Shown here: positions 44,835 to 52,658 of the stretch, one piece after another
Position numbering within the stretch: position 1 is the first letter of the stretch
Layout: the number at the start of each line of letters is the position of its first letter
Source: DAOUKH01 sp964291475
GTDB taxonomy: Bacteria > Chloroflexota > Dehalococcoidia > SHYB01
Assembly (NCBI GenBank): GCA_964291475.2
Contig: OZ220069.1
Coordinates: forward strand, 1 to 64,000
Direction of reading: 5' to 3'
DNA length: 64,000 nucleotides
Translations under genes and position numbers: made by a program
Notes under the pieces: generated by a model
Seen by the model: the letters and a program-made list of their open reading frames with translations, nothing else
What the model was told of the DNA's origin: nothing
Databases searched by the model: none

Positions 44835-45851
44835 ATGACCGCGATCGACGAGAGCAAGCTCCCCGACTTCGACGGCCTCCCCGGCAGCGAGGGGTACCCC
44901 AAGGACACCTCGTGGGGGCTGTTCGGTGATTCCTACGAGCTGGGGACGCTGAACTTCCTGACGCCGGAGCGTATCGCCGAGGCGGCCAAGCTGGCGAAGA
45001 CGGGCCGCCGTTTCAACCTCAGCCTGCCGCTCAACCTTCCCTCGCACACGCAGTCGAGCGAGACCAAGATCAGGCCGAGCTGGATGCCCGAGCCCAAGGA
45101 GGGCGAGGAGCCGCCGGGCCGCAAGCCCTACACCCACGAGATGTTCCTGATGCCCGACGGCCTGCTCAAGGACGAGGTCATCCAGGACTTCAACCCGCAG
45201 GCATCGTCGCAGTGGGACGGGCTGGGGCACATTCGCCACCCCAAGCATGGTGGCTACAACGGCGTGAGCCCCGACGACATCCGCCCCGGCGACGCCTCCA
45301 AGCTCAGCATCGGCAAGTGGGCCCAGGCCGGCGGCATCTTCGGGCGCGGCGTCCTCATCGACGTCCTCCGCAACGCCGACCTCTTCCCCGAGCCCTACGA
45401 CCCCAAGGTCTTCACCCCCATCACGCCGGAGATCATCGAAGGCGTCTGCGAACGCCAGGGGGTCGAGGTCCGCCCCGGCGACATCCTCTGCTTCTACACC
45501 GGCTGGATTGAGGCCTTCGCCGACGACCAGGGCGACTTCCAGGTCAACCTCCTCGGCGTCGGCCTCTCGCCTGGTAAGGAGATACCGCGCTGGCTCTGGG
45601 ACCACCGCGTCGCCGCCGTCTGCGCCGACAACACCGGCGTCGAGGCCTACCCCTGGGAGCCGCAGCGCGGCCGCTCCCTCCACACCGGCCTGCTCAACTT
45701 CCTCGGCATGCCCCTCGGCGAGCTCTTCGACCTCAAGCACCTCGCCGCCGACTGCGCCGCCGACGACGTCTACGACTTCTTCTTCTGCGCCGTTCCCCTC
45801 AACCTGCCCGGCGGCGTCGGCTCGCCGGCGAACGCCGTCGCCATCAAGTAG
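44835..45851 (+). CDS. Cyclase family protein (second copy type)
   Basis: 338 aa. The metal motif region is NPQASSQWDGLGHIRHPKHGGYNG, where QWDGLGH corresponds to the GTHxDAxxH core; later KWAQAGGIFGRGVLIDV, GDILCFYTGWIEAF, RVAAVCADNTGVEAYP and HTGLLNFLGMPLGELFDLKHLA fit the polyketide-cyclase/kynurenine-formamidase-like family. It is only distantly related to the 40.6-kb protein. The selenoprotein gene starts 31 bp downstream on the same strand, so a joint function is likely. Substrate unknown. Confidence 0.88.
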   Translation: MTAIDESKLPDFDGLPGSEGYPKDTSWGLFGDSYELGTLNFLTPERIAEAAKLAKTGRRFNLSLPLNLPSHTQSSETKIRPSWMPEPKEGEEPPGRKPYTHEMFLMPDGLLKDEVIQDFNPQASSQWDGLGHIRHPKHGGYNGVSPDDIRPGDASKLSIGKWAQAGGIFGRGVLIDVLRNADLFPEPYDPKVFTPITPEIIEGVCERQGVEVRPGDILCFYTGWIEAFADDQGDFQVNLLGVGLSPGKEIPRWLWDHRVAAVCADNTGVEAYPWEPQRGRSLHTGLLNFLGMPLGELFDLKHLAADCAADDVYDFFFCAVPLNLPGGVGSPANAVAIK

Positions 45852-45882
45852 CCCGCTGTTAGTTGGAGAGAGGGAGGATGCG

Positions 45883-46446
45883 ATGACGTTGACCCAGAGC
45901 CCGCCCCAAGCCACGGTGGCCTTCCTCGACCCCACCGGCGCGGTGCGGAAGCACGCCGCCGGCCTCGCGCCGCGTGTCCCCGACCTCGCGGGCAAGGTGC
46001 TCGGCGTCGTCGACGACGGCCTGCCCAACTGCGACGACCTGCTGCGTGGCGTGGTCGCCGAGATCGAGCAGCGCTACGAGCTCGCCGAGATCGTGCGGGT
46101 GGTCAAACCCAGCTTCTCTTCGCCGCTGCCCAAACCCGACTACGACGACATGGTCCGGCGCATCGACGCCGCGGTCGTCGGCGTCGGCATATGAGGCTCC
46201 TGCACGTCGTGCTGTATGCACGACGCCATCGCCTTCGAGCGGGCCGGCATCCCCTCAGCCGTCGTCGTTGAGGACCTGTTCGAGGCCGCTGCCGGAGCCA
46301 AGCGCCGCATGATGGGCATGCCCGAGCTGGAGCCGGTCATCGTCCCCCACCCGCTGGGCGCGGCCGACGAGGCCGAGCGCAAGGGCCGTGTTGCCGCGCC
46401 CCAGGTCATCGCCTGGCTCACCGAGGGCACCCTCGGCAACGCCTAG
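45883..46446 (+). CDS. UGSC-family selenoprotein, UGA read as selenocysteine at codon 104
   Basis: Two adjacent open stretches are one 187-aa gene interrupted only by TGA at 46192-46194. Across it the protein reads AAVVGVGI-U-GSCTSCCMHDAIAF, i.e. the Sec-Gly-Ser-Cys motif that defines the UGSC family, whose other members have Cys at this place. The hairpin just after the UGA fits a bacterial SECIS. The N-terminal half has ALLDPTG-type VAFLDPTGAVR and GVVDDGLPNCDDLL; the C-terminal half has RAGIPSAVVVEDLF and MPELEPVIVPHPL. GAGAGAGGGAGG precedes the ATG. UGSC/CTSCC suggests a redox or thiol-transfer centre. Expression requires SelA/B/C/D, which are not in this window. Confidence 0.88.
46192..46225 (+). 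promoter_or_regulatory. UGA Sec codon with bacterial SECIS-like hairpin
   Basis: After TGA (46192-46194), CGTCGTGC (46205-46212) and GCACGACG (46218-46225) form a perfect 8-bp stem with the 5-nt loop TGTAT. The loop begins 18 nt after the UGA, within the usual bSECIS distance, and has G in its first two positions, as SelB-recognised loops do. It lies wholly in the coding sequence. Confidence 0.75.
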
Positions 46447-46450
46447 CGCC

Positions 46451-47518
46451 ATGCCCGGCTTCGACTTCCCCGACACCGCCCAGGGCGCCCTCGACGCCAT
46501 CGAGGGCTACTTCGAAAACGGCTGGACCGACGGCCTCCCCGTCGTCCCGCCGACGCGCCCGGCCGTCGATGCTATGCTCGCCACCGTCGACCGCCCCGCC
46601 GGCGAGGAGCTCGGTGAGGTGCCGCCCCGTCTCGGCGTGGCCACCGTCGAGGCGGTCGCGGTGAACGCGGTCATGGCGGGCTGCAAGCCGGACTACTTTC
46701 CCGTCGTGCTCGCCGCCGTCGAGGCCGTGCTCGAGCCCGCCTTCAATCTGAACGGCGTCCAGGCCACCACGAACGCCGTGGCCCCGCTGGTCATGGTGAG
46801 CGGCCCCGTCGTGGACGAGCTCGGCTTCAACTACGGCTTCAACTGCTTCGGCCAAGGCAACCGCGCCAACGCCACGGTGGGCCGCGCCGTACGACTCGTG
46901 ATGACCAACCTGGGCGCGGGCCATCCCGGCACCGGCGACAAGTCGACGATGGGGCAGCCCGCCAAGTACAGCTTCTGCGTCGCCGAGTCGCCCCACACGC
47001 CGTGGACGCCGCTGCACGTCGAGCGCGGCCTCGCGGCGGAGGAGAGCGCGGTGACCGTGATGGCGGCGAACTATCACATCTTTCTCGGGGGCGGCGGACG
47101 CGGTCCCAGCGACGAGGAGATCGTCGAGGACACCCTCCGCGCCTACGCCGACGCGGTGAAGTACATCGAGGGCGACTTCCTGCTCCAGTTCGGCGGCCAG
47201 GTCGGCCTCGTCTTCAATCCCTACAAGGCGGGCTTGCTCGCCGCGCAGGGCTGGGACAAGGCCAAGATCAAGCGGGAGCTCTTCGAGCGCGCCCGCGTCC
47301 CCTTGCCGGAGACCCTAGCCACCCGTGGCGAGGACGAAGAGAAAGTCCCCGCCGAGTTCCGCGGCGCGCCGCCGGGCACACCCTTCCCCCTCGTGCGCAA
47401 GCCCGAGAACTACCACATCATCGTCGCCGGCGACGCCTACGCCTCCTTCGCCGCCCTCCTCGTCGGCTGGGGCTACATGGGCGGCTACGCCCAGACCAAG
47501 CCCATCCGCCGCCCCTAG
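46451..47518 (+). CDS. Conserved protein paired with the UGSC selenoprotein (GWTDGLPVVPPT family)
   Basis: 355 aa, starting 4 bp after the selenoprotein stop. It opens with FENGWTDGLPVVPPTRPAVDAML and contains ATVEAVAVNAVMAGCKPDYFPVVLAAVEAV, QATTNAVAPLVMVSGPVVDELGFNYGFNCFGQGNRANATVGRAVRLVMTNLG and KSTMGQPAKYSFCVAES. No signal peptide, membrane segment or named catalytic motif is evident; three conserved-looking Cys occur. Tight coupling to the selenoprotein suggests a two-subunit enzyme or substrate-handling partner. The function is not known to me. Confidence 0.8.
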   Translation: MPGFDFPDTAQGALDAIEGYFENGWTDGLPVVPPTRPAVDAMLATVDRPAGEELGEVPPRLGVATVEAVAVNAVMAGCKPDYFPVVLAAVEAVLEPAFNLNGVQATTNAVAPLVMVSGPVVDELGFNYGFNCFGQGNRANATVGRAVRLVMTNLGAGHPGTGDKSTMGQPAKYSFCVAESPHTPWTPLHVERGLAAEESAVTVMAANYHIFLGGGGRGPSDEEIVEDTLRAYADAVKYIEGDFLLQFGGQVGLVFNPYKAGLLAAQGWDKAKIKRELFERARVPLPETLATRGEDEEKVPAEFRGAPPGTPFPLVRKPENYHIIVAGDAYASFAALLVGWGYMGGYAQTKPIRRP

Positions 47519-47865
47519 CCTTCCCCCCTGGCCGCCACCTTAAACCGCTCCCCCTCTGGGACACCACCTTAAGCCTCTCTCCCTCTGGGAGAGACTGAGA
47601 GAGGGTGCGCGCCGCCAGGCGCGCCGGAGGGGCGGCGTGCGGGGAGGTCTCCCCTCTTCCCCCCCCCCCCGGGAGAAGATTGAGATGAGGGGCCTCCGCA
47701 TCCGCCGCCACTGGCCGTCGAAGGCCGACCTTACCCCTCTGGGGGAGCGCTACAAGCCTCTCCCCCTCTGGGGGAGATTAGAGAGAGGGCGCGCGCCCAA
47801 CGGGCGCGCCGGAGGGGCGGCTCTCGGCGGTCCCCTCCGGCCCCTTCTCCCCTAGACGCGCCGGC
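47519..47865. repeat. REP-like intergenic repeat cluster
   Basis: No gene. Two CTCCCCCTCTGGGGGAGA-type inverted units and two GAGAGAGGGCGCGCGCC...GGCGCGCC units are present, with GAGAAGATTGAGATGAGGGG between. Located between converging genes. Confidence 0.7.
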
Positions 47866-48639
47866 CTAGCGCCCGGAGAAGTTGGGCGTGCGCTTCTCGC
47901 GGAAGGCGGCGATGGCCTCCTTCGCGTCAGCGGTCTGCATCATCGTCCCCATCACCTGGTACGAGTAATCGAGGACCGCTTCGACATCCGACGGGTTGGC
48001 CACCCGCATCAACCGCTTCGTCATCTGTGTCGCCAGCGGCGCGTTGCAGGCGATCCGGCTCGCGAAGGCGCGCGCCGCCTCCTGCAACTCCTCCGGCTCG
48101 ACGACCTCGTTCAGCACGCCCATGGCGTGGAGCTCGTCGGCCTCGAAGATTTCGCCGGTGAGCAGGATCTTGCACGCGTTGGCCCACCCCACGACGCGCG
48201 GCAGCGTGATCACCGCCCCGCTGTCGGGCACAAGGCCGAGCGCCACGTGGCGGTCGCCCATCTTCGCCGTCGTCGCCCCGATCCGGTAGTCGCAGAGCAT
48301 GGCGAACTCGAAGCCGACGCCGATCGCCGGCCCCGGAATCGCCGCCACCAGCGGCTTGTTGCTGTTCAGCATGATGATCGGCGTCTTCGGCGACGCCAGC
48401 CAGCCCACCATCGTCCGCGCCTGCTCCCGTTCCGCCTCTTCCTTCAAGTCGAGCCCGGCGCAAAAGGCGCGGCCCGCGCCGGTCACCACCACGCAGGCAA
48501 CCTCCGGGTCGCGGTCCGCCTCCGCCATAGCCTCCGGGAGCATCTTCGGGATGTCGCCGCCCCAAGCGTTCAGACGCTCGGGACGGTTCAGCGTGATCGT
48601 CGCGATGCGGTCGGTCTTCTCGTACAGCAGGTCGGGCAT
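47866..48639 (-). CDS. Enoyl-CoA hydratase/isomerase family protein
   Basis: 257 aa crotonase. FCAGLDLKEEAE and IPGPAIGVGFEFAMLCDYRIGATTAKM give the CoA site; LGLVPDSGAVITLPR stands where hydratases carry the second Glu. The C-terminus AIAAFREKRTPNFSGR is the island-typical ending. It lies 15 bp after the MenB-like gene and is probably cotranscribed with it. The specific reaction is unknown. Confidence 0.9.
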   Translation of the reverse strand: MPDLLYEKTDRIATITLNRPERLNAWGGDIPKMLPEAMAEADRDPEVACVVVTGAGRAFCAGLDLKEEAEREQARTMVGWLASPKTPIIMLNSNKPLVAAIPGPAIGVGFEFAMLCDYRIGATTAKMGDRHVALGLVPDSGAVITLPRVVGWANACKILLTGEIFEADELHAMGVLNEVVEPEELQEAARAFASRIACNAPLATQMTKRLMRVANPSDVEAVLDYSYQVMGTMMQTADAKEAIAAFREKRTPNFSGR

Positions 48640-48654
48640 GAGCCGCTCCTCGGG

Positions 48655-49494
48655 CTACGACTTTGGCTTGCGGAACTGCCAGAAGTTCGGCGGCCGCTTC
48701 TCGAAGAAGGCCGTCTGCGCCTCCTTCACCTCCGGCCCCTCGAAGTAGTCGGGGTAGAGCTGCCGCTGGTTGATTCCGAAGTGCCCTTCGTAGCGGTAAG
48801 CCTCGTTGTCGAACGTCGCCTTCAGGATCTCGATGCAGGTAGGGCTCAGCGCCAGCACCTCCTCGCACCATTCGTCGACGGCCTGATCGAACTCCGCCAG
48901 GGGCACGACCTTGTTCGCCAGCCCCATCTCCAGGCCCTGCTGCGCGTTGTACCGCCGGCACAGCATCCACATCTCGCGTGCCTTCTTGTGGCCTACCACA
49001 TGCGTCAGGTACGAGACGTAATACCCGTCGGCGGGACTCCCCACGCGCGGGCCCACCTGCCCGAAGATCGCATTGTCCGCCGCGATGGTGAAGTCGCACA
49101 TGTAGGCGAGGTGGTTCCCGCCGCCGATCGCGTACCCCTTCACCGCCGCCAGCACCGGCACGCGGGTCAGGCGGAGCGTCTTCTGCATCGACGAGCCGTA
49201 ACTGAAGTTGATGCCGTAGTTCTCCCCCGCCTCCCAGTTGACGTCGCCGCCGCTGCAGAACGCGCGGTCCCCCGCCCCGGTCAGCACCACGATGCCCACC
49301 ATCGGGTCGCGGCTCGCGTCGTCGAAGGCGTACCGCATCTCCTCGCCGGTGTGGTCGGTGACCGCGTTGTGCACGTGCGGCCGGTTGATCGTGATCCGGG
49401 CCGCTTGGGCCCCCGACTCGACAATCGCCTTCTTCTCATAGATGAGGTCGTCGAAATTGAAGCCCTCGACTTGCTTCCACTCGGTCCACGTCAT
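48655..49494 (-). CDS. MenB-like crotonase-family enzyme
   Basis: 279 aa. FCSGGDVNWEAG, VKGYAIGGGNHLAYMCDFTIAADNAIFGQVGPRVGSPADGYYVSYLTHVVGHKKAREMWMLCRRYNAQQGLEMGLANKVVP is very close to the 1,4-dihydroxy-2-naphthoyl-CoA synthase pattern, including GPRVGS and the KKAREMW.LCRRY block. DHNA-CoA synthases normally have DGGYG; here it is ADGYY. No other menaquinone genes are present, so a catabolic ring-forming or ring-opening thioester reaction (as in the BadI group) is an alternative. Four crotonase-type genes lie within 19 kb. Confidence 0.88.
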   Translation of the reverse strand: MTWTEWKQVEGFNFDDLIYEKKAIVESGAQAARITINRPHVHNAVTDHTGEEMRYAFDDASRDPMVGIVVLTGAGDRAFCSGGDVNWEAGENYGINFSYGSSMQKTLRLTRVPVLAAVKGYAIGGGNHLAYMCDFTIAADNAIFGQVGPRVGSPADGYYVSYLTHVVGHKKAREMWMLCRRYNAQQGLEMGLANKVVPLAEFDQAVDEWCEEVLALSPTCIEILKATFDNEAYRYEGHFGINQRQLYPDYFEGPEVKEAQTAFFEKRPPNFWQFRKPKS

Positions 49495-49533
49495 GGGTAG
49501 TCGTTCCTTTCTCTCGGCGGTGCCCTCTCTCGG

Positions 49534-50250
49534 CTAGAGCGGCCTCGGCAGCAGCACGCCGGTGCGCATGGGATTCAACGGCCCGTCGGCGAGCAGCTTG
49601 TTGCGCCAGTCCAGCGCGATGTTCTGCGTCTGAAGCCGCCACTGCGCCACGGCGGGGTCGCTCTCGTAAGCCTTCTCGACGGCGGCCCACGACGGCCAGT
49701 CGTCGATCGCCCAGATGCAGATGACCTCCGAGTCGTTCACCATCATCGAACGCCCCGCGAAGCACAGCGTCATCCCCAGCCGGTTCGCCGTGGGGATCCA
49801 GTCCTGCTCCATCATGTTCAGATAGGTCTTGGCTTGGCCCGGGGCGGTGCGGATCATCTCGTGGTAGTAGACCCCGCCCTTCGTCCCCGCCGCCACGTTC
49901 TCCTCGATCGTCGGCGAGTACGGCGCGGGCCGCACCAGACGGTCGTAGCCGCCGCTCCGGTACTGCTGCGCCCCGCTCCACCAGACCTCCAGCGTCGGGT
50001 CCTGGTGCTTGGGGTTGTTGAACTCGATCTCGAAGTTCCGCGCCAGCGCGTGGATGCCGTCGAGCTCCCACATGTTCGTCGTCTCCGGCCAGCGCTCGCT
50101 GCTGCCCACCGTCGCCCAGACGCCGAAGCACTTCATGTTCCGCTCGCGGCCGATGGGCTCCCAGCCCTCGGTCATGTGCATGATGTAGGCTGCGCGGTTC
50201 TGCAGGATGATGTCCACGAACTCGTGGATGTAAATCTTGGTGTTGGCCAT
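49534..50250 (-). CDS. NIPSNAP-like conserved protein, tandem copy 2
   Basis: 238 aa, clearly paralogous to the next gene (IYIHEFVDIILQNRAAYIMHM, FGVWATVGSSERWPETTNMWE, YYHEMIRTAPGQAKTYLNMME, LALDWRNKLLADGPLNPMRTG). Two ferredoxin-like halves with the Trp/Tyr-rich motifs of dimeric alpha-beta barrel/NIPSNAP proteins seem likely. No catalytic residues known. It lies 39 bp upstream of the MenB-like gene and may bind or process its substrate. Confidence 0.72.
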   Translation of the reverse strand: MANTKIYIHEFVDIILQNRAAYIMHMTEGWEPIGRERNMKCFGVWATVGSSERWPETTNMWELDGIHALARNFEIEFNNPKHQDPTLEVWWSGAQQYRSGGYDRLVRPAPYSPTIEENVAAGTKGGVYYHEMIRTAPGQAKTYLNMMEQDWIPTANRLGMTLCFAGRSMMVNDSEVICIWAIDDWPSWAAVEKAYESDPAVAQWRLQTQNIALDWRNKLLADGPLNPMRTGVLLPRPL

Positions 50251-50286
50251 TTCGTTCCTCGATTCGCCGAACGTTTGTAGAGCGTG

Positions 50287-50994
50287 CTAGAGAATCTTGC
50301 CGGTGTTCATGGGATTTAGCGGCGACGGCGCCAGCAGCTTGTTCCGCCAGTCGATCGCCACGTTCTGCGTCAACGTCCGCCAGCGCGCCACCTCGTCGTC
50401 GCTCTCGTACGCCTCCTCGACGTTCGCCCAGGTCTCCCAGTCCTTCATCGCCCAGACGTTAACGACCTCGGAGCCGTTGATCATCGACGAGCGCCCCGCG
50501 AAGGCAAGCTGGAGGCCGATGCTCTCCGCCTTCTTCAGCCAATGCTCCTCCATCAGGTCCAGGTAGGTCTTCGCCTGACCGGGGGCGGTGCGGATCATCT
50601 CGTGGTAGTAGACGTCGCCCTTGACCCCGTTCGCGATGTTCTCCTCGATGGTCGGGCAATACTGCGCCGGGATGAGGATGCGGTCGTAGCCGCCGCTGCG
50701 GAAGTTGGCCGCCTCGGCCCACCACGTGGTCAGCGACTTGTCCTGGTGGGTCGGCGCGCTGAACTCGACGTTGAAGCTGAACGCGATCCCGTCCCAGCCG
50801 TTGTACTCCCACATGTTCGTGGCCTGCGGCCACCGCTCGGTGCTGCCCACCGTCGCCCAGACCCCGAAGCAGAGCATCTTGCGCTCGACGCGCCCGACGG
50901 GGCCCCAGTTGGCCGTCATGTGGTGGACGTACTTGGCGCGGTTCTGGAGGATGATGTCGACGAACTCGTGCAGGTAGATCTTCTCGTTGGCCAT
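50287..50994 (-). CDS. NIPSNAP-like conserved protein, tandem copy 1
   Basis: 235 aa from ATG 50994, which has GGGAGA 5 bp upstream; an open frame extends to 51045 without support. About half of all residues match the next gene, including ANEKIYLHEFVDIILQNRAKYVHHM, RKMLCFGVWATVGSTERWPQATNMWEYNG and YYHEMIRTAPGQAKTYLDLMEEHW. The paralogs keep the same length and motif order, so they may form a heteromer. First gene of the leftward unit copy1-copy2-menB-like-crotonase. Confidence 0.72.
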   Translation of the reverse strand: MANEKIYLHEFVDIILQNRAKYVHHMTANWGPVGRVERKMLCFGVWATVGSTERWPQATNMWEYNGWDGIAFSFNVEFSAPTHQDKSLTTWWAEAANFRSGGYDRILIPAQYCPTIEENIANGVKGDVYYHEMIRTAPGQAKTYLDLMEEHWLKKAESIGLQLAFAGRSSMINGSEVVNVWAMKDWETWANVEEAYESDDEVARWRTLTQNVAIDWRNKLLAPSPLNPMNTGKIL

Positions 50995-51155
50995 ATCGTC
51001 TCCCGCGGCGGGGTTCGCTTGCCGGAGGCAGGCCGCGCCGCGCAACAGATTTGGAACGCGGCGAGTGTAGGAGCGCCGCCCTCCCCTGTCAACGCGGCAT
51101 AGCGGCGCTAGCGATTGGCAAGTAGAATGGGGAGAGTCCGAGGCCGGAGGCCCCC

Positions 51156-51395
51156 ATGCGCTCGTACGTCCTGATCGAGGCCGTCATCGGCAAGGCCCGG
51201 CCCGTCGCCGTGGCGCTCAAGAAGATCGACAGCGTCTCCGAAGTCCATCTCATCACCGGCCCCTACGACATCATCGCCGTCGTCGAGACCGACAGTTACC
51301 AGGGCGTGCAGCTCGTGACCAGTTCGGTCCACTCCACCCCCGGCGTCGCCCGCACCGTGACCTGCCTCCCCGTCGACATGACGGACTGGGCCTAG
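51156..51395 (+). CDS. Stand-alone Lrp/AsnC ligand-binding (RAM) domain protein
   Basis: 79 aa. SYVLIEAVIGKARPVAVALKKIDSVSEVHLITGPYDIIAVVETDSYQGVQLVTSSVHSTPGVARTVTCL is a complete RAM domain (beta-alpha-beta-beta-alpha-beta, with the ITGPYD turn) without a helix-turn-helix. Such proteins sense amino acids as ring-like multimers, sometimes partnering with full-length Lrp. TAGAAT at about 51122 may be its -10; CCGGAGG precedes the ATG. Confidence 0.85.
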   Translation: MRSYVLIEAVIGKARPVAVALKKIDSVSEVHLITGPYDIIAVVETDSYQGVQLVTSSVHSTPGVARTVTCLPVDMTDWA

Positions 51396-51404
51396 GCCGC
51401 CCCC

Positions 51405-51959
51405 GTGGACATCCTCGACGCCCAAGGGCGGCTCCTGAACCACGTCGAGCTCGTCTACGCTCCCGGCGAGCGCGCCCTCGCCGCGCAGCTCTTCGAGACC
51501 CTCGGCTGCCGCGTGGTCGATAACGGCGGCGCTTGGCTCGCCGCCAAGATCGACGGTGAAAGCTCCGACCTCCGCAACAACGTCCTCTACGCCTCCGAGG
51601 TCACCCCCGAGCAATGGCGTTTCGAGCAGGCGCTCCGCCGGGCCGCCGGCGCCGGCGAGCTTGCCGCCGCCGAGGCCTCCTACCGGGGGCTGCTCGCCGA
51701 GCGCCCCCAGCTCGCGCCCCACTTCGGCATCCGCTACCCCACGCCGGTGGCATGGCAGGCGACCATCGAACGCCTCCGTATCCTGGGCGGGGGCGCGCTC
51801 TCCGGCCGCATCGAGGTCTCCGGCGTCTTCACGCCCGGCAGGCCGGACGCCGGCCCCGACGACACGGACGTCCTCATGCAGGCATTCCTGAGGACCGACC
51901 TCGCCGCCACGGGGCTGCTGACTCTCGGTCAGCACATCGAGCTGCAGACCGTTTCCTGA
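51405..51959 (+). CDS. Conserved hypothetical protein with a VOC-like N-terminal segment
   Basis: 184 aa from GTG 51405, 9 bp after the RAM-domain gene. LLNHVELVYAPGERALAAQLFETLGCRVVDNGGAWLAAKI resembles one beta-alpha-beta half of a VOC domain; the rest (TPEQWRFEQALRRAAGAGELAAAEASYRGLLAERPQLAPHFGIRYP, then LMQAFLRTDLAATGLLTLGQHIEL) shows no catalytic motif that I recognise. The C-terminal strand QHIEL could supply a metal Glu. Coupling to a RAM gene suggests amino-acid-linked metabolism, but this is weak inference. Confidence 0.6.
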   Translation: MDILDAQGRLLNHVELVYAPGERALAAQLFETLGCRVVDNGGAWLAAKIDGESSDLRNNVLYASEVTPEQWRFEQALRRAAGAGELAAAEASYRGLLAERPQLAPHFGIRYPTPVAWQATIERLRILGGGALSGRIEVSGVFTPGRPDAGPDDTDVLMQAFLRTDLAATGLLTLGQHIELQTVS

Positions 51960-51974
51960 ACGGCCCGCCCGGCG

Positions 51975-52658
51975 CTAGTACTTGCTGGCGCCGAGCTGCT
52001 CCCGCCGGCCCGTCTCCACGAACACGACCTGCTCGCAGATGTTGGTGCAGCGGTCGGCGATGCGCTCGAGGTTGTGCGCGACCCAGGTCAGGTACGTCGC
52101 CTGGGTGATGTTGCGGGGGTCGCGGAGCATGTAGGTGAGCAGCTCGTTGTAGACCTGGTCGTGCAAATCGTCCACCTCGTCGTCGTCGAGGCAGACCTGC
52201 TTCGCCTTCTCGGTGTCGCCTTCCAGGAAGGCGTCGAGCGACCGGCGCAGCATGTCGAGCGCCAGCGTCGCCATGCGCGGTATGTCCACCAGCGGCTTGA
52301 TGAGCGGCTGGTCGCCGATCAGGACCGTGATCCGTCCGATCCCCTCGGCGTGGTCGCCCATGCGTTCCAGGTCGACCGCCATCTGCAGCACGGCGACGAT
52401 GGTGCGGAGGTCGATGGCCATCGGCTGCTGTGTCGCCAACAGGTGAATGCACTTCTCCTCGATGGCGAAGCGCTGCTCGTTGATCAGGTTGTCCTCTTGC
52501 ACCACGCGGCGGGCCAGCCCGATGTCCTGCTGCTTCAGCGCCTCAAGGGACTTGACCACGGCCTTCTCGACCATGCTGCCAAGGGCGAGCACTTGGTCCT
52601 GCAGGTCCTGCAGGTCGTGCTCGAATCCGACTCGCGTTTTCGGCTGCTCGACAGTCAT
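51975..52658 (-). CDS. phoU: Phosphate signalling complex protein PhoU
   Basis: 227 aa, two three-helix-bundle PhoU domains (roughly 15-110 and 120-215). FEHDLQDLQDQVLALGSMVEKAVVKSLEALKQQD, NEQRFAIEEKCIHLLATQQPMAIDLRTIVAVLQMAVDLERMGDHAEGI with its E..R.GDHA metal motif, and VAHNLERIADRCTNICEQVVFV are diagnostic. PhoU damps the PhoR/PhoB-type sensor and the Pst transporter. It overlaps pstB by 4 bp, the last gene of the operon. Confidence 0.96.
   Translation of the reverse strand: MTVEQPKTRVGFEHDLQDLQDQVLALGSMVEKAVVKSLEALKQQDIGLARRVVQEDNLINEQRFAIEEKCIHLLATQQPMAIDLRTIVAVLQMAVDLERMGDHAEGIGRITVLIGDQPLIKPLVDIPRMATLALDMLRRSLDAFLEGDTEKAKQVCLDDDEVDDLHDQVYNELLTYMLRDPRNITQATYLTWVAHNLERIADRCTNICEQVVFVETGRREQLGASKY

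Noticed and set aside
46192..46194. TGA as evidence of a pseudogene or sequencing error in the UGSC gene
   Set aside because: The frame is unchanged on both sides, the codon falls exactly at the U of UGSC, and a SECIS-like hairpin follows; selenocysteine explains all three.
48655..49494. A menaquinone biosynthesis gene (menB) call
   Set aside because: Although the MenB pattern is strong, the DGGYG loop differs and no men genes are nearby, so only MenB-like is supported.
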